Part shown: piece by piece, positions 1 through 6,427 of the stretch
How the letters are laid out: every line of letters begins with the position of its first letter
Numbering within the stretch: position 1 is the stretch's first letter
Assembly: GCA_021162325.1 (NCBI GenBank)
Contig: JAGGYV010000111.1
Coordinates: 1 to 12,985, forward strand
Direction of reading: 5' to 3'
Source of the DNA: Desulfobacteraceae bacterium
GTDB lineage: Bacteria > Desulfobacterota > Desulfobacteria > Desulfobacterales > Desulfosalsimonadaceae
Length of the DNA stretch: 12,985 nucleotides
Program-made: the position numbers and the translations under genes
The notes under the pieces: model-generated
What the model was told of the DNA's origin: nothing
The model's database searches: none
Seen by the model: the letters and a program-made list of their open reading frames with translations, nothing else

Positions 1-181
1 AATCTATTTTGCGCACCACCGTTACAGAATTATCAGGCGTGTGAAAATAAAAATTATACTTTTTAAGTGATCGATTCCTGGATGCAATTTGCCATAATGC
101 TGGGGATAAGAGGAATCCCGTCTGCTATAAGGCAGTAACTGTTAGCCCTGAATTTAAATATTAATCTATATTTAATTTTTT

Positions 182-197
182 TGGCACGCAACTTGAA
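182..197 (+). promoter_or_regulatory. Possible sigma-54 (-24/-12) promoter
   Basis: The sequence TGGCACG-CAAC-TTGAA matches the RpoN consensus TGGCACG-N4-TTGCA with correct GG-to-GC spacing, except that the important C of the -12 element is A. It lies about 70 bases upstream of the TTG start at 269. The single mismatch falls at a key position, so this is only a candidate. No clear enhancer-binding site was identified upstream. Confidence 0.25.
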
Positions 198-226
198 ACT
201 GGTTAAGATATTACTTGAATTTGTAG

Positions 227-247
227 AACTCGTAAAAAGTCAGATTT
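227..247 (-). repeat. Solo terminal fragment of the TCGTAAAAAGT repeat family
   Basis: These 21 bases match the outer end of the full repeat at 1227-1247 with one mismatch (C at 241 against A at 1241). Nothing else of the repeat is recognisable nearby, so it is either a decayed copy or an independent end sequence. It lies between the possible sigma-54 site and the first gene. Confidence 0.5.
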
Positions 248-268
248 AAATCGGAGATTTCATAACCT

Positions 269-469
269 TTGAAAGCCTGCAATCAAAACATCCGAACAAC
301 CTTAAAACTCGTTAAAAAAATGATCGAACTCGCAAACGCCGGTGATGAAGATCGGGATGACGTGGGGTGCGGAATTTTATACGGTATTTTACGAGACTCT
401 GCGTATCGAATTAAAAAAATTGCTGAAAATGAAAAAAATACTCACATGGATAAAGGAAAGTGGGATTAG
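269..469 (+). CDS. Small conserved-looking protein of unknown function
   Basis: This encodes a 66-residue, highly charged protein that looks wholly alpha-helical. The start is a TTG with a GGAG-type site (253-256) about 12 bases ahead, which is rather far; an internal ATG at 320 is the alternative but would remove the first 17 residues. A core around residues 29-47 (DDVGCGILYGILRDSAYRI) has a glycine/cysteine turn followed by a basic helix, and no signal peptide or membrane segment is visible. It resembles small hypothetical proteins I believe occur in other sulfate reducers, but no function can be assigned. It ends 82 bases before rubrerythrin in the same direction and may share its transcript. 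An overlapping frame at 342-530 was judged spurious. Confidence 0.55.
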   Translation: MKACNQNIRTTLKLVKKMIELANAGDEDRDDVGCGILYGILRDSAYRIKKIAENEKNTHMDKGKWD

Positions 470-470
470 T

Positions 471-499
471 TTCCGATTTTCTCTTTTTTATGATAGAAT
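471..499 (+). promoter_or_regulatory. rbr: Weak sigma-70-like promoter before rubrerythrin
   Basis: TTCCGA (471-476) and TAGAAT (494-499) are separated by 17 bases. The -10 matches the consensus at five of six positions, the -35 at only three. It lies in an AT-rich gap 53 bases ahead of the rubrerythrin start, so it would allow transcription separate from the small upstream gene. Confidence 0.25.
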
Positions 500-551
500 T
501 CGCCTAAATAAAATAAAAATTTACAATTAGTTAAAAACCAGGAGGAAAAAA

Positions 552-1127
552 ATGAGTAGCATCAAAGGAACACAAACGGAACAGAACCTGTTAAAAGCAT
601 TTGCCGGAGAATCACAGGCACGAAATCGATATACGTATTTTGCGAGTAAAGCCAAAAAAGAAGGCTATGTCCAGATAGCAGCCGTTTTTGAAGAAACAGC
701 ATCCCAGGAAAAAGAACATGCCAAGCGGTTTTTTAATTTTTTGGAAGGCGGGGAACTTGAAATAACTGCCGCATTTCCTGCCGGTGTTGTCGGATCAACC
801 CTGGAAAATCTTAAGGCCGCTGCTGAAGGAGAAAATTGCGAATATACCGATCTCTATCCCGGTTTTGCAAGAGTCGCCAGAGACGAGGGCTTTGAAGCGA
901 TAGCCATGGTGTTTGAAGCGATCAGTGTTGCCGAAAAGCAGCATGAAAAAAGGTATCTTGACCTGGCAGCCAACATAGATGCAGACCAGGTATTTAAAAA
1001 AAGCACCTCAGTGGTCTGGCGCTGCCGGAACTGCGGGTATCTCCATGAAGGCGACGAAGCACCTCAAATGTGTCCGGCCTGCGCACATCCGCAGGCGCAC
1101 TTTGAACTGCTGGGCGAAAATTATTAA
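552..1127 (+). CDS. rbr: Rubrerythrin (NADH/rubredoxin-linked peroxidase)
   Basis: Rubrerythrins reduce hydrogen peroxide to water in the cytoplasm of anaerobes, taking electrons through a C-terminal rubredoxin-type iron. The 191-residue protein has the classic full length. The N-terminal four-helix domain shows the diiron ligands E20, E53, H56, E94, E97, E128 and H131. The C-terminal domain shows C158-x2-C161 and C174-x2-C177 for the Fe(Cys)4 centre. Numbering matches Desulfovibrio vulgaris rubrerythrin almost residue for residue. The start is fixed by a strong GGAGG at 541-545, six bases before the ATG. The gene has its own downstream terminator, so it is probably transcribed alone or with the small gene before it. 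Desulfoferrodoxin, which would produce its peroxide substrate, lies about 800 bases downstream. Confidence 0.97.
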   Translation: MSSIKGTQTEQNLLKAFAGESQARNRYTYFASKAKKEGYVQIAAVFEETASQEKEHAKRFFNFLEGGELEITAAFPAGVVGSTLENLKAAAEGENCEYTDLYPGFARVARDEGFEAIAMVFEAISVAEKQHEKRYLDLAANIDADQVFKKSTSVVWRCRNCGYLHEGDEAPQMCPACAHPQAHFELLGENY

Positions 1128-1159
1128 TTTTTTTTTGCCATCGGTATTTAAGTATTCGA

Positions 1160-1201
1160 GTACGGCGGCAATATCCAAAAGCCGCCGTACAGATTGTTTT
1201 T
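1160..1201 (+). terminator. Rho-independent terminator of rbr
   Basis: A perfect 10-bp stem, GTACGGCGGC (1160-1169) with GCCGCCGTAC (1181-1190), encloses an 11-base loop and is followed within six bases by a T run (1196-1201). It sits 33 bases after the rubrerythrin stop codon. Confidence 0.85.
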
Positions 1202-1222
1202 AATTTTATTGGGTTCAAGTTT

Positions 1223-1388
1223 GACAAACTCGTAAAAAGTAAGATTTCGACGGCAAAGTATAAAAGCTCCACCAAATCTTAAAATTGGCAAGGCGCGCAA
1301 ATTCTGAGTGATGATATGTACTTTTGTACTTTGAAGAAACGAAGGATGCAGTGCAACGCAAAAGTTGGACTTTTTACGAAGCCATCAA
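1223..1388 (-). repeat. 166-bp interspersed repeat, copy A (inverted)
   Basis: Read on the minus strand, this is about 85% identical by eye to the repeat at 2295-2460, and also related to 7070-7216. Both ends carry the short inverted repeat TCGTAAAAAGT (1230-1240 and 1369-1379). There is no open frame for a transposase, so it is a MITE-like or large-hairpin element. Its end lies 23 bases before the next gene start. It accounts for an in-frame upstream extension of the following gene (back to 1316), which should not be translated. Confidence 0.85.
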
Positions 1389-1411
1389 GTTTATTTAATG
1401 GAGGAATCCGA

Positions 1412-1885
1412 ATGGCTTTTGACTTTAATGCAAAAGATATTTTTGAAATGGCAAAGCAGATTGAAAGAAACGGCATTAATTTTTATGAATCTGCAGCTAT
1501 GGGCATCAGCGGTGAAAATGAAAAAAAATTATTACTAAACCTTGCCAAAATGGAAGAAATGCATGAACAGACTTTTGCTGATTTGCAGGCGGAACTGACC
1601 GCCGCTCAGTCGGCTGAGACGACATTTGATCCGGATAACCAGGCGGCGCTTTACATTAAAGCACTGACCGACACCAAAATATTTTTTGAGAAAAATATCG
1701 ATACATCATCGATGAAAGAAATTTTGAAGGCCGCCATTACTGCGGAAAAAGATTCCATTGTTTTTTATCTGGGGATGAAGGAGCTGGTGCCCGGTAAGCT
1801 TGGCGGTGCGAGGATAGATGACATTATCAAGGAAGAAATGTCTCATATTCAACTTCTTGGTAAAGAATTACTGGCGTATAAATAA
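1412..1885 (+). CDS. Rubrerythrin-like diiron protein lacking the rubredoxin domain
   Basis: This 157-residue ferritin-superfamily protein has a four-helix pattern with probable diiron ligands E18, the E48-x2-H51 pair, E112 and the E142-x2-H145 pair. It stops where rubrerythrins would continue into the Fe(Cys)4 domain, so it would need an outside electron donor such as rubredoxin. A role in peroxide reduction or iron handling is likely from the family but not shown. The frame stays open back to 1316, but that part lies in repeat A. The ATG at 1412 has a clear GGAGG at 1400-1404 with seven bases of spacing, which decides the start. It is followed 34 bases later by desulfoferrodoxin in the same direction, implying co-transcription. 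Confidence 0.88.
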   Translation: MAFDFNAKDIFEMAKQIERNGINFYESAAMGISGENEKKLLLNLAKMEEMHEQTFADLQAELTAAQSAETTFDPDNQAALYIKALTDTKIFFEKNIDTSSMKEILKAAITAEKDSIVFYLGMKELVPGKLGGARIDDIIKEEMSHIQLLGKELLAYK

Positions 1886-1919
1886 TTTATTAATTTAATC
1901 TAAAACAGGAGAATGTAAA

Positions 1920-2294
1920 ATGGCACAGCGTCTTGAAGTCTATAAATGTGATCTTTGCGGAAACATTGTTGAAGTATTATTTGGTGCTGACGGACAATTG
2001 GTCTGTTGCGGCCAGCCTATGACCCTTTTTGCTGAAAATACGGTGGATGCGGCAAAAGAAAAGCATGTTCCGGTCATTGAAAAGATCGATGGCGGCGTCA
2101 AGGTCAAAGTCGGTGAAGTGGCACATCCCATGGAAGATAAGCATTTTATCCAGTGGATTGAGATTATCGCTGACGGGAAGATCTACCGGCAGTTTTTAAA
2201 TCCCGGAGATGCGCCGGAAGCGGAATTTAAAATCACCGCAGACAATATTGTCGCCCGTGAATATTGCAATCTTCATGGCCTTTGGAAAGCTTAA
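1920..2294 (+). CDS. dfx: Desulfoferrodoxin (two-iron superoxide reductase)
   Basis: Superoxide reductase reduces superoxide to hydrogen peroxide without releasing O2, a standard protection in anaerobes. The 124-residue protein has the desulforedoxin-type N-terminal domain with C10, C13 and adjacent C29-C30 (centre I). The catalytic domain has the full centre II ligand set H49, H69, H75, C116 and H119, preceded by the conserved E47-K48 pair that guides superoxide. Length and spacing are those of class I (2Fe) enzymes. AGGAG at 1907-1911, eight bases upstream, supports the start. Electrons probably come from a rubredoxin such as the one encoded at 6266. The stop codon abuts repeat copy B directly. 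Confidence 0.97.
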   Translation: MAQRLEVYKCDLCGNIVEVLFGADGQLVCCGQPMTLFAENTVDAAKEKHVPVIEKIDGGVKVKVGEVAHPMEDKHFIQWIEIIADGKIYRQFLNPGDAPEAEFKITADNIVAREYCNLHGLWKA

Positions 2295-2460
2295 TTGATG
2301 GCTTCGTAAAAAATCCAAATTCTTTGTTGCGCTGCATCCTTCGCTTCTTCATAGTACGCTAAGTACGAATCATCACTCAGGATTTGCGCGCCTCGCCAAT
2401 TTTAATATTTGGTGGAGCTTTTTTCTTTGCCATCGGAATTCGACTTTTTACGGGTTTGTC
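2295..2460 (+). repeat. 166-bp interspersed repeat, copy B
   Basis: This has the same length as copy A (1223-1388) in opposite orientation, with about 85% identity by eye and one small indel near the tail. It starts at the base after the desulfoferrodoxin stop, with TTGATGGCTTCGTAAAAA, and ends with the inverted counterpart GACTTTTTACG-GGTTTGTC. It fills nearly all the space to the next gene, so any promoter for the following flavodoxin must lie inside or at the edge of the repeat. Confidence 0.85.
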
Positions 2461-2485
2461 TTAATTCAACGATAAGGATTACATA

Positions 2486-2920
2486 ATGGCTAGAACATTA
2501 ATTGTTTATGCGACCAGAACCGGATCGACCCGGAAAATTGGTGAAATCGTTGCCGAAGGGTTAAGATTTTCCAGTCAGGAAGTAAACGTTGTCAATGTCA
2601 AGGACATAAAGTCCGAATCCGACTTAAATGGGTATGATGCCTATGTGTTCGGATCTGCCACCTACCACGGAGATATGATGCAGGGAATGAAAACCTTTCT
2701 TTTTCTGGCTGAAAAAGCAGAACTTGAAAATAAAATCGGCGGATCATTTGGTGCCTTCGGGTGGAGCGGCGAAGCTCCTGAACGGATTTATGATACCATG
2801 AAGAACATATTTCAGATGGATATGGTTGGTGATGCGTTAAGGCTAAAAGCCACTGAACTGGGCGGTGGTATTACCATGGCCCAGGATTACGGGCGTCAAC
2901 TTGCCGAAAAATTGAAATAA
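2486..2920 (+). CDS. Flavodoxin 1
   Basis: This 144-residue short-chain flavodoxin is a cytoplasmic FMN-dependent one-electron carrier. The FMN phosphate loop is TRTGST (residues 10-15). The two flavin-flanking loops are visible as SATYHGDM (57-64) and FGAFGWSGEA (88-97), with W93 a likely isoalloxazine-stacking residue. The second loop resembles the flavodoxin domain of Roo (GSYGWSGES) more than classical flavodoxins. AAGGA at 2474-2478 supports the start. It is followed after 21 bases by a zinc-ribbon-like gene in the same direction. A paralogue, about half identical by eye, is at 6619. Partners are not shown by the sequence; carriage to the local O2/ROS-reducing enzymes is inferred from context. 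Confidence 0.93.
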   Translation: MARTLIVYATRTGSTRKIGEIVAEGLRFSSQEVNVVNVKDIKSESDLNGYDAYVFGSATYHGDMMQGMKTFLFLAEKAELENKIGGSFGAFGWSGEAPERIYDTMKNIFQMDMVGDALRLKATELGGGITMAQDYGRQLAEKLK

Positions 2921-2941
2921 TCAAAACGACGGAGGGGAATC

Positions 2942-3127
2942 ATGACAACACCGCAACATTGCCCGGGATTTGAACAGTTCAAGCATCTAAAGTCATTTAC
3001 CTGTAACTGTCCCAATTGTGGAGAGGTAAAAGAAATCTTTTCCGATGAATTTGAAAAAAAGCATTCATGTGATAAATGCGGCCAGGAAATCGATTTTACT
3101 CAGTGTACATTGGAAGGCAGCGCTTAA
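2942..3127 (+). CDS. Small zinc-ribbon / iron-binding-like protein
   Basis: This 61-residue protein has six cysteines. C23-x2-C26 and C43-x2-C46 are spaced like a zinc ribbon or rubredoxin-type Fe(Cys)4 site, with further cysteines at 7, 21 and 55. The segment between the knuckles (EIFSDEFEKKH) is acidic then basic. I know of similar short proteins beside redox genes in sulfate reducers, but cannot name a function. GGAGGGG at 2931-2936 is a strong ribosome site. It lies 21 bases behind flavodoxin 1 and is probably co-transcribed with it, so a redox or metal-handling accessory role is plausible. It is not a canonical rubredoxin: the CPxCG pattern and the aromatic core are absent. Confidence 0.75.
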   Translation: MTTPQHCPGFEQFKHLKSFTCNCPNCGEVKEIFSDEFEKKHSCDKCGQEIDFTQCTLEGSA

Positions 3128-3130
3128 TTT

Positions 3131-3198
3131 AATGGCGTCGTAAAAAGCTTTTCATGGTGACGAATCACCACTATATCGTAAAATATCAATAGATTAAG
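3131..3198 (+). repeat. Interspersed repeat copy E with GGTGA hairpin
   Basis: The head AATGGCGTCGTAAAAAGC matches the family head seen at 2297 and 6426. It is followed by a different body: a hairpin TGGTGA-CGAA-TCACCA (3155-3170) and an AT-rich tail ending ATAGATTAA (3189-3197). It begins three bases after the zinc-ribbon stop codon. The hairpin also occurs at 11047-11060. Confidence 0.6.
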
Positions 3199-3252
3199 CT
3201 GAATTTGTGTAGGTTCTCAAAAAGCTCGGCTATAAGCAGATCGCGATGTAGC

Positions 3253-3281
3253 GGAAACCTTTAGGTTTCCATTTGAAATGG
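3253..3281. repeat. Back-to-back hairpins before cydA
   Basis: A perfect stem GGAAACCT (3253-3260) with AGGTTTCC (3263-3270) runs straight into a second palindrome, CCATTTGAAATGG (3269-3281), sharing two bases. The surrounding 3200-3310 has further partly complementary blocks (GGCTATA and TATAG). It may be a folded leader RNA of cydA or another repeat; no T run follows, so it is not a standard terminator. Confidence 0.55.
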
Positions 3282-3393
3282 AGGTCTAAAAACCGCCGCT
3301 ATATAGTTTCATGCTAAATCTAAGACCAGCCTTTTGTCCTGGATTATTGAAATGTTGCGAATTTGTTAAATATTTTAAAGTAAGGATGGCCAA

Positions 3394-4698
3394 ATGGATG
3401 TTGTGTTCCTTTCACGGCTGCAATTTGCCGCAGCAACAATGTTTCATTTTCTTTTTGTTCCCTTGACATTAGGGCTTTCTGTCCTGATCGCGGTCATGGA
3501 AACCAAGTATGTCCGTACCGGTGATGAAACCTACTTGTCCATGACAAAATTCTGGGGAAAATTATTTTTAATCAATTTTGCGGTAGGTGTGGTTACCGGT
3601 ATTACGCTGGAGTTTCAATTCGGAACCAACTGGTCGCGTTATTCCACCTATGTCGGAGATGTTTTTGGGTCACTTCTCGCCATTGAAGCAACCGCTGCTT
3701 TTTTTCTTGAATCCACGCTCATAGGGGTCTGGGTTTTTGGTTGGCAAAAACTCTCTAAAAAGGCCCATGCCATAGTAATGTGGCTGATCGCTTTTGCAGG
3801 AACCCTGTCCTCAATATGGATTCTGATGGCCAACGGGTGGATGCAGCATCCGGTGGGGTATGTCATACGAAACGGCCGGGCGGAATTAGATAGCTTTATG
3901 GCAGTTATTACAAATAAATTCGGTATCCTCGAGTTTTTTCATATGATCAGCAGCGCGTACGTGTTGGGCGCTTTTTTTGTTATGGGCATCAGCGCATATC
4001 ATTTGTTGAAAAAACAACATATTGAATTTTTTACCCGTTCCTTTAAGATCGCGCTGGTGCTTGGTCTTGCCAGTTCTTTGTTTGTAGCAATCAGTGGTGA
4101 CAGTCATGGCGTCCATGTCGCTGAAGTCCAACCGGCTAAATTTGCGGCCATGGAATCTCACTGGGAAACCACTACCCGCGCGCCAATTCATCTGATTACC
4201 ATTCCAGATGAGAAAAATGAAAAGAACCTGATCGAGATTGGTTCCATACCAGGCCTTCTCAGCTTTCTGAGTCACCATGATTTTAATGCTGAAGTTACAG
4301 GACTTAAAGATATACCAAAAGATGAACGCCCTCCGGTTTTGATAACATTTCTTTCATTTCGCATAATGGTCGGATTGGGAACGCTGTTTATCCTGTTGAC
4401 AATTTATGGCTGTTTGAAGCGCAACCGTCTTCTTGAAAGTACGAATTATCTTAAAATCATGCTTTTATCCATCCCATTGCCCTATATTGCGATAGAGGTC
4501 GGCTGGGTTCTGGCGGAAGTCGGGCGGCAGCCCTGGATTGTCTATGGGTTGATGAAAACTTCGGATGCCGCGTCTCCGGTTGCCGGTTCGCAGGTATTGT
4601 TTTCTTTGATCGCTTTTATACTGCTCTATTCATTTTTAGGGGCCATTGGTTTTTATTTAATTGTCATAAATGCGAAAAAAGGACCAGCTTTGGAGTAA
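3394..4698 (+). CDS. cydA: Cytochrome bd oxidase subunit I, short Q-loop
   Basis: CydA carries haems b558, b595 and d of the quinol:O2 oxidoreductase in the cytoplasmic membrane. The 434-residue protein shows H18 (haem ligand), E98 and E106 in the EATAAFFLES segment, H183 and M325 (FRIM) as the b558 ligands, and GRQPW at 377-381. The quinol-binding loop keeps the conserved K249 and E254 (KFAAMESHWE) but lacks the long insertion of the Escherichia coli protein (about 520 residues). This places it in the short-Q-loop group. About nine hydrophobic segments are visible. AAGGA at 3382-3386 supports the start, and cydB follows after 12 bases. In a strict anaerobe the expected role is scavenging O2 at the membrane, possibly also tolerating NO. 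Confidence 0.97.
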   Translation: MDVVFLSRLQFAAATMFHFLFVPLTLGLSVLIAVMETKYVRTGDETYLSMTKFWGKLFLINFAVGVVTGITLEFQFGTNWSRYSTYVGDVFGSLLAIEATAAFFLESTLIGVWVFGWQKLSKKAHAIVMWLIAFAGTLSSIWILMANGWMQHPVGYVIRNGRAELDSFMAVITNKFGILEFFHMISSAYVLGAFFVMGISAYHLLKKQHIEFFTRSFKIALVLGLASSLFVAISGDSHGVHVAEVQPAKFAAMESHWETTTRAPIHLITIPDEKNEKNLIEIGSIPGLLSFLSHHDFNAEVTGLKDIPKDERPPVLITFLSFRIMVGLGTLFILLTIYGCLKRNRLLESTNYLKIMLLSIPLPYIAIEVGWVLAEVGRQPWIVYGLMKTSDAASPVAGSQVLFSLIAFILLYSFLGAIGFYLIVINAKKGPALE

Positions 4699-4710
4699 AG
4701 GGGATTAAAG

Positions 4711-5742
4711 ATGGAATTTGTTTTGCAATTTATATGGTTTTTCCTGTGGGGCCTGTTATGGGCATTATTTTTTATGACAGATGGATATGATTTTGGTGTG
4801 GGGGCGTTATTACCCTTTTTAGGTAAAGATGATACTGATAAACGCTTGATGATCAATTCCATCGGGCCCTTATGGGATGGCAATGAAGTATGGTTGATTA
4901 CAGCCGGGGGCGTTACCTTTGCCGCTTTTCCCCAGGTCTATGCCGTGATGTTCTCTTCGTTTTATACACCGTTGCTGCTGATTTTGTTTGCTTTGATTAT
5001 TCGAGGCGTTTCATTTGAGTTTCGGGGAAAGATAGAGTCTCCCGGGTGGAAAAAGTTGTGGGATACCTGTATTTTTATCGGCAGCGTGGTCCCGGCGATT
5101 CTTTTTGGCGTGGCGTTTGCCAATATTTTTCAGGGACTCCCTTTGGATCAAAATGGATACCATGGTAATCTGATATATTTGTTAAATCCGTATGGTATTT
5201 TAGGGGGTGTACTTTTTCTGCTTTGGTTTCTTGAACACGGTTCATTATGGTTGTCAATTAAAACACCCGGTCAGCTACATGACCGTTCGGTGGTAGCAGC
5301 AAACAAAATCTGGTCCGGTCTTCTTGGGGTTTCGGTTTTGTTTTTAATTGCAACATATTTTTATACGCCGTTGTATGTTAATTATCTGGCCCATCCGATT
5401 CTTTTTATTGTTCCTTTGATTACGGTTTTGTCGTTATTGGGCGTTAAATTTTTTCTGCTAAAAGAAGCATATTTTAAAGCCTGGTTTGCTTCGGCTCTGA
5501 CCATTGTCAGCGCGACGTTTTTTTGTATTATCGGACTGTACCCGAACATGTTCCCATCAAACATAGATCCAATCTATTCTTTAACCGCGCATAATGCGTC
5601 GGGAAGTCAATTAACGTTAACAATTATGCTGGTTGTCGTTCTTATATTTATCCCCATTGTTATCGGGTATCAGTCCTGGGCTTTTTATATGTTTAAGGAC
5701 AAGCTTTCGGTAGATGATTTGGCAAACGAAGAAGCGTATTAA
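4711..5742 (+). CDS. cydB: Cytochrome bd oxidase subunit II
   Basis: This is the partner of CydA, a membrane protein of 343 residues with about eight or nine transmembrane segments. Hallmarks are DGYDFGVG (24-31), GPLWDGNEVWL (52-62) and R99 before FEFRGK. It is slightly shorter than the Escherichia coli subunit. AAGGGG ahead of the ATG supports the start. No small CydX-type reading frame was seen between or behind the two genes, and the assembly transporter genes cydCD are not in the window. The tri-haem cytochrome gene begins 18 bases after its stop. Confidence 0.97.
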   Translation: MEFVLQFIWFFLWGLLWALFFMTDGYDFGVGALLPFLGKDDTDKRLMINSIGPLWDGNEVWLITAGGVTFAAFPQVYAVMFSSFYTPLLLILFALIIRGVSFEFRGKIESPGWKKLWDTCIFIGSVVPAILFGVAFANIFQGLPLDQNGYHGNLIYLLNPYGILGGVLFLLWFLEHGSLWLSIKTPGQLHDRSVVAANKIWSGLLGVSVLFLIATYFYTPLYVNYLAHPILFIVPLITVLSLLGVKFFLLKEAYFKAWFASALTIVSATFFCIIGLYPNMFPSNIDPIYSLTAHNASGSQLTLTIMLVVVLIFIPIVIGYQSWAFYMFKDKLSVDDLANEEAY

Positions 5743-5760
5743 TTTTAAAGGGGAAAATTG

Positions 5761-6123
5761 ATGAAAAGATTTTTTGTAGGTTTAATTGTTTTAATGGCTG
5801 CGGTGTTTATTGCAGTCGTTGGTGACGCGGAAAATAAAAATACAGGGATCGGCGAGGCGGTTATTCATCTTGAAAAAGGACGGATGCCGCAGGTGACATT
5901 TCCGCATCACATGCACCAAAAAGCGTTAGATAATAATTGCAATGCCTGCCATGACATGTTTCCGAAGCAGCCGGGTATTATCAAAGAGATGATCTTTCAG
6001 GAAAAACTTAGAAAAAAACAAGTAATGAATTCAAAGTGCCTTAAATGCCATAAAGATCAAAAAAAGGCTGGTCTTGCATCAGGTCCAACCCAGTGTTCGG
6101 CGTGTCATGTAAGGTCGAAATAG
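5761..6123 (+). CDS. Secreted tri-haem cytochrome c (c7/c3-like)
   Basis: This 120-residue periplasmic or membrane-anchored protein has an N-terminal hydrophobic segment (residues 4-20) ending near GDA, consistent with a Sec signal peptide. Three CxxCH haem sites are at 60-64, 93-97 and 112-116, and upstream histidines in FPHHMH (47-52) are candidate sixth ligands. The pattern fits the cytochrome c3/c7 superfamily. The ATG at 5761 is preferred over the in-frame TTG at 5758, because AAGGGG (5748-5753) is then seven bases away. It is the third gene of a run with cydA and cydB, so it probably passes electrons to or from the membrane near the bd oxidase. That function is inferred from context. 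Confidence 0.87.
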   Translation: MKRFFVGLIVLMAAVFIAVVGDAENKNTGIGEAVIHLEKGRMPQVTFPHHMHQKALDNNCNACHDMFPKQPGIIKEMIFQEKLRKKQVMNSKCLKCHKDQKKAGLASGPTQCSACHVRSK

Positions 6124-6193
6124 CGTTGGCGAAAATCGCTAATTTCCTCAATTTCTTTGTTGGAAAAATTTTCTGATTTTCGGTTTGACTTGC

Positions 6194-6212
6194 GATAATG
6201 ATAAATAAAAAT
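6194..6212 (+). promoter_or_regulatory. Fur/PerR-like operator half before rubredoxin
   Basis: GATAATGATAA (6194-6204) matches the first 11 positions of the classic Fur box (GATAATGATAATCATTATC), but the second half (ATAAAAAT) is poorly conserved. TTGACT at 6185-6190 just ahead resembles a -35 element, but no convincing -10 is placed correctly. Iron- or peroxide-dependent control of rubredoxin is therefore only suggested. Confidence 0.3.
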
Positions 6213-6265
6213 GTTTTAAACGAGTGTTTTGATTAACTTCTTAATAATATTGTATGGAGGTAATG

Positions 6266-6427
6266 ATGGATAAGTATGTATGTGATATTTGTGGGTATGT
6301 GTATGATCCTGCAGCAGGTGATCCGGACAATGATGTCAATCCAGGAACGGCATTTGAAGATGTGCCGGACGAATGGTTATGTCCGGTGTGCGGTGCGGGG
6401 AAGGATGATTTTTCAAAAGAAGATTGA
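6266..6427 (+). CDS. rub: Rubredoxin
   Basis: This 53-residue classical rubredoxin is a small cytoplasmic one-iron electron carrier and the known donor to flavodiiron Roo, desulfoferrodoxin and rubrerythrin. The Fe(Cys)4 ligands are C6-x2-C9 (CDICGY) and C39-x2-C42 (CPVCG), with the usual aromatic core Y4, Y11, Y13, F30 and W37. Two in-frame ATGs occur at 6263 and 6266. The second is chosen because GGAGG (6256-6260) is then five bases away instead of two. The stop codon TGA (6425-6427) overlaps the head of the following palindromic repeat, which may have supplied it. The gene stands alone, roughly 1.2 kb upstream of roo. Confidence 0.95.
   Translation: MDKYVCDICGYVYDPAAGDPDNDVNPGTAFEDVPDEWLCPVCGAGKDDFSKED

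Noticed and set aside
342..530. Open frame overlapping the small gene at 269
   Set aside because: It has a worse ribosome site, basic low-complexity sequence and runs through the likely promoter region of rubrerythrin.
1316..1411. N-terminal extension of the rubrerythrin-like protein back to 1316
   Set aside because: It lies largely inside repeat A and lacks a ribosome site, whereas the ATG at 1412 has GGAGG at ideal spacing and begins a normal ferritin-like sequence.
1920..1936. Sigma-54-like TGGCAC...TTGA at the start of dfx
   Set aside because: The spacing between the two elements is one base off and it lies inside the coding sequence.
1223..2460. Composite transposon
   Set aside because: The bracketing repeats encode no transposase and no target duplication was evident; only a MITE-like inverted pair can be claimed.
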